Shown piece by piece: positions 7,592-15,420 of a DNA stretch of 32,746 bases. The notes under the pieces were generated by a model. That model worked only from the letters and a program-made list of their open reading frames with translations. It ran no database searches and was not told the DNA's origin. Source of the stretch: Candidatus Hydrogenedentota bacterium (GTDB lineage Bacteria; Hydrogenedentota; Hydrogenedentia; Hydrogenedentales; SLHB01); assembly GCA_012719295.1 (NCBI GenBank), contig JAAYAQ010000029.1, forward strand, positions 1 through 32,746, read 5' to 3'. The translations under genes were made by a program, and so were the position numbers. How positions within the stretch are numbered: position 1 is the stretch's first letter; each line of letters starts with the position of its first letter.

Positions 7592-9175
7592 TTACGCGGC
7601 GCCGCCCGTCGCGTCCAGCGATTCCTTGAGTTGCGCCACGAGCGTCCGCACTTCCTCAGCATGAGCATCCTCGGTTGCCGGATCTATGAGTTCCAGATAG
7701 CGTTCCAGCATTCGGACGGCTTCCGTCGGTTCGCCGCGCTCGAGGTAAAACAGCCCGAATTCCAGGTGCGCGGGGGCATACGCCGAATCGGTCTGGAGCG
7801 CCTTGCGGAAAGCGTCCCGCGCGGCCACCGCTTCGCCGGAACGCGCATACGCGCGCCCCTGCAGGGTATACAGCGCCGCGTCCGAGCCGCCCAGCTGGAT
7901 GGCCTGTTGCAGGCTCTGGGTGGCCCGTGCGGGATCGTCCATGGCCAGGTGCACGCGGGCGGCTTCGACCGCGGCCTCCGCCGCTAGCGGTCCCGACGTT
8001 TTCAGCAGGGGTTCCAGTTGCTGCAGCGCCGCCTCATGGAGCCCTTGTTCCCGCTGGCACACCGCGAGGAACAGGCGCGCCCGGAGGTTGTTCTCGTCGA
8101 GGGCGAGCGCGCGTTCAAGATACCCCCGGGCCTCGTCGAACTCCCTGCGGGAAATCAGCAGGATGGCGAGCTGGGTCAGGGCGTCGCCCTCCAGTGCCGT
8201 GCCGCTGTCGACGGCGGATTTCAGATATTCCGTAGCGCCGATCCAGTCGTTTTCCTCAGACGCCAGAAGACCGGCCGTTGCGAGCACATCGCCGTCGCTG
8301 GGCGCTTCTTCCAGCACCTTTTGAATGGCCTGGTGGGCCGATTCGGTATGTCCCTGCGCGGCGATGCCCACCGCGGTGAGCCGTCTGGCCGCGAGCCCCG
8401 GGGCGCCGGCGCCGACGGCCGCTTCACGCAACGCCGCGACCTGCCCCTCCGCATTGCCCTCCACCCCGCGAAGCAGTCCCAGCAGGTACCAGGCTTCCGA
8501 ATCGGCGGGGAATTGCTGGACCATCGTTTCGAGCGCGGCCTGAGCGCGGCGGCGGCCTTCTTCGCCGCCGGCTTTGGCCCAGCTCAGGGCCAGGCCCCGA
8601 TGGGCCTCGCGATTCGCGGGGGCCAGACGCACCACGCTGGCCAGTTGTTCGGCCGCGTAGGCGTATTCTCGGTTCTCCCAGTACATCCAGGCCAGCGCCT
8701 GACGCGCTTCCACCGAGTCCGGAACGGATTGGATGTAGTCATTCAGGGCGCTCACGGCCTGGGCCGCATTGCCCTTGTTGTATTCCTCAATCGCCGCGCC
8801 GATGCGGTCGCGCCGCAAAAAGAGCGCCAGCAAGAACAGCAGAATGACGACCACCAGAAACCCCAGCGTAGCGATGCCAATCCATTTCAGGCTGACCGAC
8901 GGCATGGTGAACGACCGTTTTTTGGCCTTCGCCGGCGCGGGCTGTTCCTCGGTGATTCGCTGTCCGGTGAGGAGGTTCGTGCCGCATGCGACGCAGATGA
9001 TGTCGCCCGCCTGCACCAGCGCGCCGCAGGTTGGACAGGTCTCCTTTTCCCCGCTGCTGCGCCGCTGCCCCGGCGCCGCCTTCTTGCGCAGGAATCCCCC
9101 GCAATGCACGCAATTGTCCAGCCGGGGATCCGTCAGCTTGCCGCAGTACGGGCAATTCATCATCGACGATGCCAC
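7592..9175 (-). CDS. Membrane-anchored double zinc-ribbon and TPR protein
   Basis: 527 residues starting at a GTG with GAGGAG 8 bases upstream; the ATG codons a few residues in lack that spacing. The N-terminus carries two C4 zinc ribbons: Cys8/11/22/25 and Cys47/50/61/64. A basic linker is followed by a single membrane helix (about 97-120), then a long run of TPR units to the C-terminus (for example A-L-A-W-M-Y-W-E-N-R-E-Y-A-Y-A-A at ~160, and A-Y-A-P-A-H-L-E-F-G-L-F-Y-L-E-R-G near the end). The zinc ribbons should be cytoplasmic and the TPR superhelix outside, although the topology is inferred. Such proteins act as protein-interaction scaffolds; the partner is unknown. The exported TPR protein downstream and the small zinc-ribbon protein upstream make a likely three-part membrane assembly. 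Confidence 0.8.
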   Translation of the reverse strand: MASSMMNCPYCGKLTDPRLDNCVHCGGFLRKKAAPGQRRSSGEKETCPTCGALVQAGDIICVACGTNLLTGQRITEEQPAPAKAKKRSFTMPSVSLKWIGIATLGFLVVVILLFLLALFLRRDRIGAAIEEYNKGNAAQAVSALNDYIQSVPDSVEARQALAWMYWENREYAYAAEQLASVVRLAPANREAHRGLALSWAKAGGEEGRRRAQAALETMVQQFPADSEAWYLLGLLRGVEGNAEGQVAALREAAVGAGAPGLAARRLTAVGIAAQGHTESAHQAIQKVLEEAPSDGDVLATAGLLASEENDWIGATEYLKSAVDSGTALEGDALTQLAILLISRREFDEARGYLERALALDENNLRARLFLAVCQREQGLHEAALQQLEPLLKTSGPLAAEAAVEAARVHLAMDDPARATQSLQQAIQLGGSDAALYTLQGRAYARSGEAVAARDAFRKALQTDSAYAPAHLEFGLFYLERGEPTEAVRMLERYLELIDPATEDAHAEEVRTLVAQLKESLDATGGAA

Positions 9176-9226
9176 GTTAACTTCTCCTCGTACCCGCCGG
9201 CCTGCCGGCGCGCGGGACGCCGCGCG

Positions 9227-9397
9227 TCACGCAGTGTCGTGCGGTAACGGCGTCTCACAGGATCTACAGTTCCGGGCTTCTATAAAATTCCGCGTGCCAC
9301 AGCGAAGGCACTTTCTGAAAAACAGGGGCGGCACACTCACCAGCGTGCAGACGGCAATCACCGCCAGCATAATCGCCACATACGCGCCGGCAGACAT
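9227..9397 (-). CDS. Small membrane zinc-ribbon protein
   Basis: 56 residues from ATG 9397, preceded by AAGGAGG with an 11-base spacing; an upstream in-frame ATG (9427) would place this site inside the coding region. Residues 5-27 are a membrane helix; residues 30-47 are a C4 zinc ribbon (Cys30, Cys33, Cys44, Cys47) of the same C-x2-C type as in the next gene. It lies 51 bases upstream of the zinc-ribbon/TPR gene and only about 65 bases from a near-consensus promoter, so it seems to be the first gene of that operon. The function is not known. The reading is supported by its Cys pattern, ribosome binding site and context rather than by a known family. Confidence 0.65.
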   Translation of the reverse strand: MSAGAYVAIMLAVIAVCTLVSVPPLFFRKCLRCGTRNFIEARNCRSCETPLPHDTA

Positions 9398-9468
9398 CGG
9401 TCCGGAAACCTCCTTGCGGCGCTGCACCCGCCCTGTCAGACAACAGTGCTCCCTGTTGCATCATGCCC

Positions 9469-9497
9469 ATTCTAGACCCCGGGTTATCTCTTGTCAA
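9469..9497 (-). promoter_or_regulatory. Near-consensus sigma-70 promoter of the zinc-ribbon/TPR operon
   Basis: Minus strand: TTGACA (9492-9497), 17-base spacer, TAGAAT (9469-9474). This is the best promoter match in the window. The leader to the ATG at 9397 is about 65 bases and contains a 6-bp hairpin (CAACAG, 6 bases, CTGTTG; 9441-9458) of unknown role. Confidence 0.72.
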
Positions 9498-9594
9498 CGG
9501 AAGTCCTTACAGCAAACGCCCTTACTTTTGCCCGGCAAATCCCGGAAATGGCGCCGTGACCTCGAGGTCCGCCACCCCGCCCATGTCGTCAGGA

Positions 9595-12500
9595 TTACCC
9601 GGCCGGGAGCACCAGGGCCACAACGGCCAGCGGTTCGAGGGTCAGGGTGAGATCGGCGCCGGGGGTCACGGATTCGGCAACCGCAACGCCCTCTTCGGTC
9701 ACGCGGGAACACGGGCGCGCGTCTCCGGTCAGACCGTACTCGTTGCCGTCGAGCGTCCACGAGAACGACAGCGGGCGGTCGATGGTATTGGCGAAGACAA
9801 ACGCGACCGACCCGTCTTCGGCGCGCCAGGCGCCCGTCTGGAGGGCGGGCGTAGTCACCGGCCAGTCACCGCCGCCCCAGGCCCAGTTGGCGGTCACCTG
9901 GGGGAGCTCGCCGCCGGGGGCCGGCGGGCGGAGCATCCGGCCCCGGGCGAGGTGCGGCAGGAGGCGGCTTCGGACCCGCGCACAGCGCCGCAGATACTCG
10001 GCGGCACGGGGCAGGCGTTCGACGTAATCGGTGCCGTACCACCCCAGCTGCTCGCCCCACACCAGGGCCTGGCCGGTGCGGGCCCAATGGGCCTGGAGAT
10101 CCTCGCCGCCGTCGGAGCGGCCGAACAGCACAATTTTGCCGCCGTACACCGCCGCGAAGGCGGGCACGGCATGGTTGTACTGGAAATGCCAGGTCAGGTA
10201 CCCGTCGAAAAGGTGCGTGAACGGTTCCGCGTTGCACTCGGTGGTGAGCATTTTGTCCGGGAACTGCTGGTCGATGGCGGCATTGAGCGCCGTGAGCATG
10301 GGCCAGTATCCGAGGGTGGTCCACCAGGCGCCGCCCCCGAGCGGGTGGCCGTGGCTGCGGTCGTAGCACTCGGCGGGAGCGGCCGCGGCCACCTGGTCGA
10401 TGTAGACGCCGTCCACATTGAATTCGGGGCCGATGAGCCGCAACACGACTTCCTGGACCTTGCTCTGCCAGACCTCCTGGGTCGGGCACATGGGAACCAG
10501 GTCTTCGGGGTCGCTCCCGTAATGCTCGATATACGGGGCGCCGTCGCGTTGCTTCGTCGCGGCGGGCAGCGCCACCGGCTGAAAATCCTCGGTGTCGGAA
10601 TCCCACAAGCGGCCGTTGATGTAGGGCATCACCCGAACGCCCGCCTCGTGCAACCTGGCAACCCCTTCCGCGAAACCCTCCTTCGCGGGGAAATAGTGGG
10701 GATAATTGTTGTCGAAAGGGATTTCATGCCACGAATACCAGTGGACCGCCGTCGGCACGCCCAGGTATTCGGCGAAGGCGAGCGTCTGAGGGACGGCCGT
10801 GCTGGCCGCGCCGCCGGGGCGGCCCCACACGCAGGTGTCCATCAGCCACGCCGGAATGTCGGGCCGGCCCCACTGGCCCCGCGCCGGCCACCACGCGGCC
10901 TCGCGTTCGGCCCAGGCGCGGTAGAGCCGGGCCGCGTCGAACCAGTCGCCCCGGAACGCCGCGAGCACGGCCGGTCCCGGCATCTCGAAATCGTTGCCCG
11001 GCACGGACGCATCGGGCGCGGGCCATTCGATGCGGACATCGAGAGCGTCTCGGGTCTCGTCGCGGCGCACGCGGAACCGCTTGGTCGCGGCGAGGGGATC
11101 GTGCACGGCGATGTAGAGCCCGGCGTCCGTGTCGTAATGCGCGCCGAACTGCATGCTGCCCCAGCCGCTCGGATACCGGGCTTCCACCGAGACGCCGTTA
11201 ACCAGCGGAGCGGGCCAGAGCGTGCCCGAGACCGTCGGCGCGAGAAACCAGTCGTCGTCCGCGAAATCCCCGATAGGACCCAGCGACAAAACCGGGAACT
11301 CGACCCGGTTCACGGCGATGACGTCCGTATCGTTGGTGATGTTGAGCGTCAGGGCGAGCCCGGACGCTTCGAGCGCCATGTCGACCGTGACCGTGATGCC
11401 CGCCGCCCCATCGCGGCCCGTCCATACGAGCCGGACTTGCCGGTTCTGCCCCGTGCCCGTGGACGGCTGGGACGGTTCGCACACAAACACCGCGTCCAGA
11501 CTGGTCCAGACGGTTTCCCGGTCCCCGGCATCCTCAACCGTCATGGTCCACAGAGGCGTTACGCTGTCCGACAGGAATTCGCGCCGGCCCGCGAGACTGA
11601 ACAGGCTCATCAAGGCGCGCTGGTCCGCCGGATCGAACGCGACGGTCCCCAGCGCGTCGTCGAACACATACACTTGTTGCGCCTCCCGGTCGCCGGCTGT
11701 GGAGACGCTTCGCGTAACGGGCCCTTTCATGCCACTCGAGAGCGCCTGAAGCCGTTCGAGCGTGTCTTCAAGCGAGGCCTCCCAGAGCGCGGGCCGGGCA
11801 TACATTGAGAAACGCCACGCCGCGCGCTGCATGCGGCGATCGTCCGGTTCAGCGGCGGCAAGGCGTTCGGCGATGTCTTTCCGAAGCTCCTCCAGCCGGG
11901 GCGTGCTGATTCGCGTGTGCGCGCGCCGGAACGGAGCGGTCGCGGCGGCCGAGAGGGCCTCCACGGCGTCTTTGCCCGCGTCGAGCCACGCTGACGTGCG
12001 CAGCGTCGTTTCGGGGCCTTCCCAGGTCACCCAGGGGCCGTGGACGTAGCTCCCGTAGCCCGGCGTGCCTGAATACAGCTTGATGGGACCGCCATACAGG
12101 CCGAACACGTGCTCTCCGTCGGTCAGGCACGCCCACGACTCGCCCTGGAGCGACTGGGCATCCTCCTGGAACGTCCCCTGGATCAGCGGCCCTCCGGCCG
12201 CCCACTGGGGCAGCGGCCGCGACGGGAAATGCCATTCCGCCAGGTGCAGTTCCTGCCAGGTCCGCGATTCGTCCTGCGTGCAGGTGGCGGTGATTTCCAC
12301 GGCCGGCGACCCGGCGCGGTATTGGAACCGGTACACCGCGCGTGCGTTGCCGGGGGCGGCGGCGGCGTCCCGCAGGTACCGGGCACGAACCTCGACGACC
12401 GCCTCGATGGGCCCCGAGGACAGCAGGCGGACCTCCGGCTGGGTGTCGAAACGAAGCCCGAACGGGCCCGTGTCGGGATGGTAGAGCCGGTCGTTGAAGA

Positions 12501-12984
12501 AATAGTCCTCAAACATCCGGCCCGTTTCAAGGAAGGTGACCTTCGAAGGCAGCCCAGCCATCACCGTGGGATCGTGAACGGTCTCGACGACGCCGTTGTT
12601 GATCGTGATGACGCCGTTTTCGCTGACTGCGGAGACTCGGGCTTCGGGCGGCGGCGGCGCGCCTTCCGGGCCGCCGTCGGAATACAGCCGGATGCGCGCT
12701 CCGGGCGGAATGTCCGCGGGCACGCGGAGCAGCAGGCGGCCGGCGCCGCCGTCCCGCGCATTGTACTGAAGAAGTAACGGCGTCAGCCCGTCACCCTGTT
12801 CGAGAAACGCTTTGGGGGCGAAGGGAGCGGACGCGTCCTTCAGGAGCGGCGTCCAGTCCAGGTCGCGCGCAATGATTCCGCCGGACGGCGGCGTCTCGAC
12901 GATCAGGAGGAGGGAATCCGGGGATTCGGCGGCGAAGGCCCCCGGGGTCATGAGGGCGAGAACGAGAGCGCAGGCGAGTCTCAT
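9595..12984 (-). CDS. Exported glycoside-hydrolase-like protein (DUF6259-type TIM barrel)
   Basis: 1129 residues. ATG 12984 is chosen over the longer frame because AAGGAG lies 8 bases upstream and a signal peptide (M-R-L-A-C-A-L-V-L-A..., cleaved near residues 18-19) follows directly. The first ~700 residues look like beta-sandwich and linker regions; from about residue 700 comes a TIM-barrel catalytic region resembling DUF6259 / GH-like proteins: I-P-A-W-L-M-D-T-C-V-W-G, W-Y-S-W-H, then F-N-V-D-G-V-Y-I-D-Q-V with Asp863 and T-T-E-C-N-A-E with Glu916 as the obvious carboxylate candidates. A small beta domain ends the protein. It probably acts on a complex glycan outside the cytoplasm; the substrate cannot be read from sequence. 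It is the last gene of a three-gene operon, 73 bases after the aldolase gene. Confidence 0.75.
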   Translation of the reverse strand: MRLACALVLALMTPGAFAAESPDSLLLIVETPPSGGIIARDLDWTPLLKDASAPFAPKAFLEQGDGLTPLLLQYNARDGGAGRLLLRVPADIPPGARIRLYSDGGPEGAPPPPEARVSAVSENGVITINNGVVETVHDPTVMAGLPSKVTFLETGRMFEDYFFNDRLYHPDTGPFGLRFDTQPEVRLLSSGPIEAVVEVRARYLRDAAAAPGNARAVYRFQYRAGSPAVEITATCTQDESRTWQELHLAEWHFPSRPLPQWAAGGPLIQGTFQEDAQSLQGESWACLTDGEHVFGLYGGPIKLYSGTPGYGSYVHGPWVTWEGPETTLRTSAWLDAGKDAVEALSAAATAPFRRAHTRISTPRLEELRKDIAERLAAAEPDDRRMQRAAWRFSMYARPALWEASLEDTLERLQALSSGMKGPVTRSVSTAGDREAQQVYVFDDALGTVAFDPADQRALMSLFSLAGRREFLSDSVTPLWTMTVEDAGDRETVWTSLDAVFVCEPSQPSTGTGQNRQVRLVWTGRDGAAGITVTVDMALEASGLALTLNITNDTDVIAVNRVEFPVLSLGPIGDFADDDWFLAPTVSGTLWPAPLVNGVSVEARYPSGWGSMQFGAHYDTDAGLYIAVHDPLAATKRFRVRRDETRDALDVRIEWPAPDASVPGNDFEMPGPAVLAAFRGDWFDAARLYRAWAEREAAWWPARGQWGRPDIPAWLMDTCVWGRPGGAASTAVPQTLAFAEYLGVPTAVHWYSWHEIPFDNNYPHYFPAKEGFAEGVARLHEAGVRVMPYINGRLWDSDTEDFQPVALPAATKQRDGAPYIEHYGSDPEDLVPMCPTQEVWQSKVQEVVLRLIGPEFNVDGVYIDQVAAAAPAECYDRSHGHPLGGGAWWTTLGYWPMLTALNAAIDQQFPDKMLTTECNAEPFTHLFDGYLTWHFQYNHAVPAFAAVYGGKIVLFGRSDGGEDLQAHWARTGQALVWGEQLGWYGTDYVERLPRAAEYLRRCARVRSRLLPHLARGRMLRPPAPGGELPQVTANWAWGGGDWPVTTPALQTGAWRAEDGSVAFVFANTIDRPLSFSWTLDGNEYGLTGDARPCSRVTEEGVAVAESVTPGADLTLTLEPLAVVALVLPAG

Positions 12985-13057
12985 GGTGCAAACTCCTTCC
13001 GCAAAGGCCGGGCGGGCGCGCGCCTCCGCGGCAGGCGGGTTCGCGCGGCGCCGCCGA

Positions 13058-14131
13058 TTACGCCAGCCACTCGTCGAGATGCTGCTCGACAAAGGCGTCG
13101 TCGTTCAGATGCGGGTAGGCGCTGTACACGCGGTCGATCTCGCGCCGCTGGCCCGGCGACAGCGTCTCGTTCGGGTTGAGACACCGGGTGGAGGCCATCA
13201 GTCCCTGGCGCATCAACACGTCGTGAATGCCCGCGATGCACCCGGCAAACCCGTTCGCCACGTCGAAAAACGCCGCATTGCAGTCGGTGACCTCGGCCGC
13301 GCGGGTCAGCATCGATTCCGGGACGCCCGAACCTGCTTCGACGAGGGCCCGGCACGCGTTCCACTGCTCCACGGCCGACCGGGTCCAGCAGGCCCAGTGG
13401 CCGAGCAGGCCGCCCGCGATGCGCACGGTCACGGCATCGCCGCCAACGCGCACGCGGTAGGGCGTGAGCAGGTCCACGAGGATGTTGTCGTCGTTGCCGG
13501 TGTAGAGGGCGAGGTCGCCGGCCCGGCCGGCCTCGGCCACGGCGCGCACGACGTCAAACGTCTGGTAGCGGTTGAACGGCGCCATTTTGATGGCGATCAC
13601 GTTCTCGATCTCGGCAAATTGACGCCAGAATCCGGCGGGAAGCACGCGCCCCCCGACGGCGGGCTGCAGGTAAAAGCCCATGATCGGCAGGATCTCGGCC
13701 ACGGCCCGGCAGTGCGCGAGCAATTCCGGGACGGTCTCGTCCTTGAGGGCCGCCAGGCTGAGCAGGCCCGCGTCGTAGCCGGTCTCGTTCAGAAACGCGG
13801 CTTCTTCGAGGGCCTGGGGAGTCTTGCCGCAGATGCCCCCGATCAGCACCACCGGACGGCCGAGGGAGGCCGCGCACGCGGCGGCGGTTTCCCGGGCCAG
13901 TTCGAGCACGGGTTTGAACAGGCCGTGTTGCGGCTGCCGAATCTCGAACTGCGTGGTATGCACGCCCACTGCCACGCCGCCCGCGCCCGCGGCGCAGTAG
14001 TAGCGGGTCAGGGCGCGCTGATGCCGTTCGTCAAATTTCCCGTCTTGCGTGAGAGCCAGGGGATGCGCCGGAATCACCGTGCCCCGGCGAAGGACGTCGA
14101 GCACGGCCGTCGAAGGCATTGGATGGGCCAT
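13058..14131 (-). CDS. DapA/NanA-type class I aldolase (dihydrodipicolinate synthase family)
   Basis: 357 residues, longer than DapA (about 290) because of an added C-terminal segment. The family uses a lysine Schiff base to cleave or join pyruvate to an aldehyde (DapA, N-acetylneuraminate lyase, sugar-acid aldolases and dehydratases). Lys182 in I-A-I-K-M-A-P and Tyr154 in M-G-F-Y-L-Q-P are spaced 28 residues apart, exactly as Tyr133/Lys161 in E. coli DapA. V-L-I-G-G-I-C-G (95-102) takes the place of the usual glycine-rich substrate loop. ATG 14131 follows the SDR stop by one base, so translation is probably coupled. Its place between a sugar-type SDR and a secreted glycosidase suggests sugar-acid or sialic-acid-like breakdown rather than lysine synthesis. 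Confidence 0.85.
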   Translation of the reverse strand: MAHPMPSTAVLDVLRRGTVIPAHPLALTQDGKFDERHQRALTRYYCAAGAGGVAVGVHTTQFEIRQPQHGLFKPVLELARETAAACAASLGRPVVLIGGICGKTPQALEEAAFLNETGYDAGLLSLAALKDETVPELLAHCRAVAEILPIMGFYLQPAVGGRVLPAGFWRQFAEIENVIAIKMAPFNRYQTFDVVRAVAEAGRAGDLALYTGNDDNILVDLLTPYRVRVGGDAVTVRIAGGLLGHWACWTRSAVEQWNACRALVEAGSGVPESMLTRAAEVTDCNAAFFDVANGFAGCIAGIHDVLMRQGLMASTRCLNPNETLSPGQRREIDRVYSAYPHLNDDAFVEQHLDEWLA

Positions 14132-14132
14132 G

Positions 14133-15209
14133 TCAGAACTTCCCGTCGCGGGTTTCGTAATGGGTAGGTTTGCCGAGGCTCGAGCCGCCGCTGGCCACCC
14201 AGTACGCCACCCACTCGATCATGGCATCGACGCTCACTTGCGGATACCCGAACAGCTTATGGCACGCCGCGGCATTGCTCAAAAGCACGTTCGGCGATTC
14301 CTCGCCCACGAGCTTCGGGGTCTTGCCCAGGAGCCTGCCCAGCCGGTCCGCCATCCACCGAATCGATACCGTTTCCGGCCCGGCCACGTTCAGGATGCGC
14401 GCGGGCGACGCCGCCAGTCCGAACCCGAGCAGCGCGACGTTGCACACGTACCCCTGCCAGACCACATTGACGTGCCCCATCGAGAGGTCAACCGGTTCGC
14501 CTTTCCAGACCTTCGACGCCACATCGTGGACGATCCCGTAGCGCAGTTCCGCGGCGTAATTGAGCCGGAACTGCAGCACCTTCGTGCCTTCGTGATTCGC
14601 GTAATAATCGAACATGCGCTCGCGCCCGAGCGTCGTCATGGCGTATTCGCCCACGGGAGCCACCGGCGTTTCCTCGGTCGCCCCGCCGCTGCCCACCGGA
14701 AGAAACGGATAGATGTTGCCCGACGAAAACGACACGATCCGCGATCTCCGGTAGCGCTGCGCGCACAATCCCGAGAGGTGCACGTTGACGGCCCACGTGT
14801 CCCACTCGGCGCCCGTCGAACCGAATTTGCGGCCGACCAGGTAGAGGACGTTTTCGGCGTCCGGCAACCGGTCGATGGCGCCCGGTTCCATGAGATTGGC
14901 CTGATGGGTTTCGACGCCAAGCCGTTCGAGCGCCTTCCGCACACCGGGCGAGGAAAACGTGGCAACGCCAATGACCTTCCGCCGCACGCCCGAGGCCTCG
15001 ACGGCGCGCACGGCCATCCGCGCCAGCGTATGCCCCACCTTGCCGCCCGCCCCCAGGATCAGCAGATCGCCCTGGAGTTTGTCCATGAAATCGACGAGTG
15101 CCGGCGCCGGCGTTGACAGCAATTCGTCGAGTGCCGCCTCGGTTCTCACGGGGGGGTTGGCGGTTTTCACCGGGACCGGTTTTCCCGGGGTTCGTCTCGT
15201 GGCGGACAT
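14133..15209 (-). CDS. NAD-dependent epimerase/dehydratase-like SDR with altered active site
   Basis: 358 residues from ATG 15209 (AAGGGG 5 bases upstream); the longer frame to 15500 runs through the promoter region and has no other support. A Rossmann nucleotide site L-I-L-G-A-G-G-K-V-G (50-59) and the serine-containing strand S-F-S-S-G-N-I-Y (160-167) mark an extended SDR. The active-site helix reads E-Y-A-M-T-T-L-G-R-E: Tyr189 is present but the Y-x-x-x-K lysine is Thr193. Extended SDRs with this change are usually impaired in classical catalysis, so the protein may do a different reaction or only bind. A long N-terminal extension (1-45) precedes the fold. It is the first gene of the operon with the aldolase and glycosidase. 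Confidence 0.85.
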   Translation of the reverse strand: MSATRRTPGKPVPVKTANPPVRTEAALDELLSTPAPALVDFMDKLQGDLLILGAGGKVGHTLARMAVRAVEASGVRRKVIGVATFSSPGVRKALERLGVETHQANLMEPGAIDRLPDAENVLYLVGRKFGSTGAEWDTWAVNVHLSGLCAQRYRRSRIVSFSSGNIYPFLPVGSGGATEETPVAPVGEYAMTTLGRERMFDYYANHEGTKVLQFRLNYAAELRYGIVHDVASKVWKGEPVDLSMGHVNVVWQGYVCNVALLGFGLAASPARILNVAGPETVSIRWMADRLGRLLGKTPKLVGEESPNVLLSNAAACHKLFGYPQVSVDAMIEWVAYWVASGGSSLGKPTHYETRDGKF

Positions 15210-15249
15210 GGCATCCCCTTCAGGTTGCGTAAAAAAGACTGATGCGGCC

Positions 15250-15278
15250 ATTGTGCCACAGGGCGTCCGGGGGTGCAA
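15250..15278 (-). promoter_or_regulatory. Candidate promoter of the SDR-aldolase-glycosidase operon
   Basis: Minus strand: TTGCAC (15273-15278), 17 bases, CACAAT (15250-15255), about 40 bases before the ATG at 15209. A moderate match, back to back with the dpp promoter. Confidence 0.4.
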
Positions 15279-15331
15279 TCGCGCGCGTTTCCCGGCGTTC
15301 CGTTTCCGGGGTGCTGCGGGGGCCGCCGTGG

Positions 15332-15361
15332 TTGCGGGCGGGGCAGGGCTTTGTTTAGTAT
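15332..15361 (+). promoter_or_regulatory. Candidate promoter of the dpp operon
   Basis: Plus strand: TTGCGG (15332-15337), 18 bases, TAGTAT (15356-15361), 60 bases before the lipoprotein start at 15421. Confidence 0.4.
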
Positions 15362-15420
15362 GGCGGCCGCGGAATTCAGGTGCGCCCATGTCACGGCGTG
15401 AAACGGTTCTGGAGGCTTTG

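Noticed and set aside
5951-7987. A 678-residue plus-strand frame
   Set aside because: It runs opposite the two TPR genes, shows no recognised domain and is explained by codon bias of the minus-strand genes.
9463-11808. A 781-residue plus-strand frame
   Set aside because: It is antisense to the DUF6259-like hydrolase, which has a signal peptide and active-site motifs; the plus frame has none.
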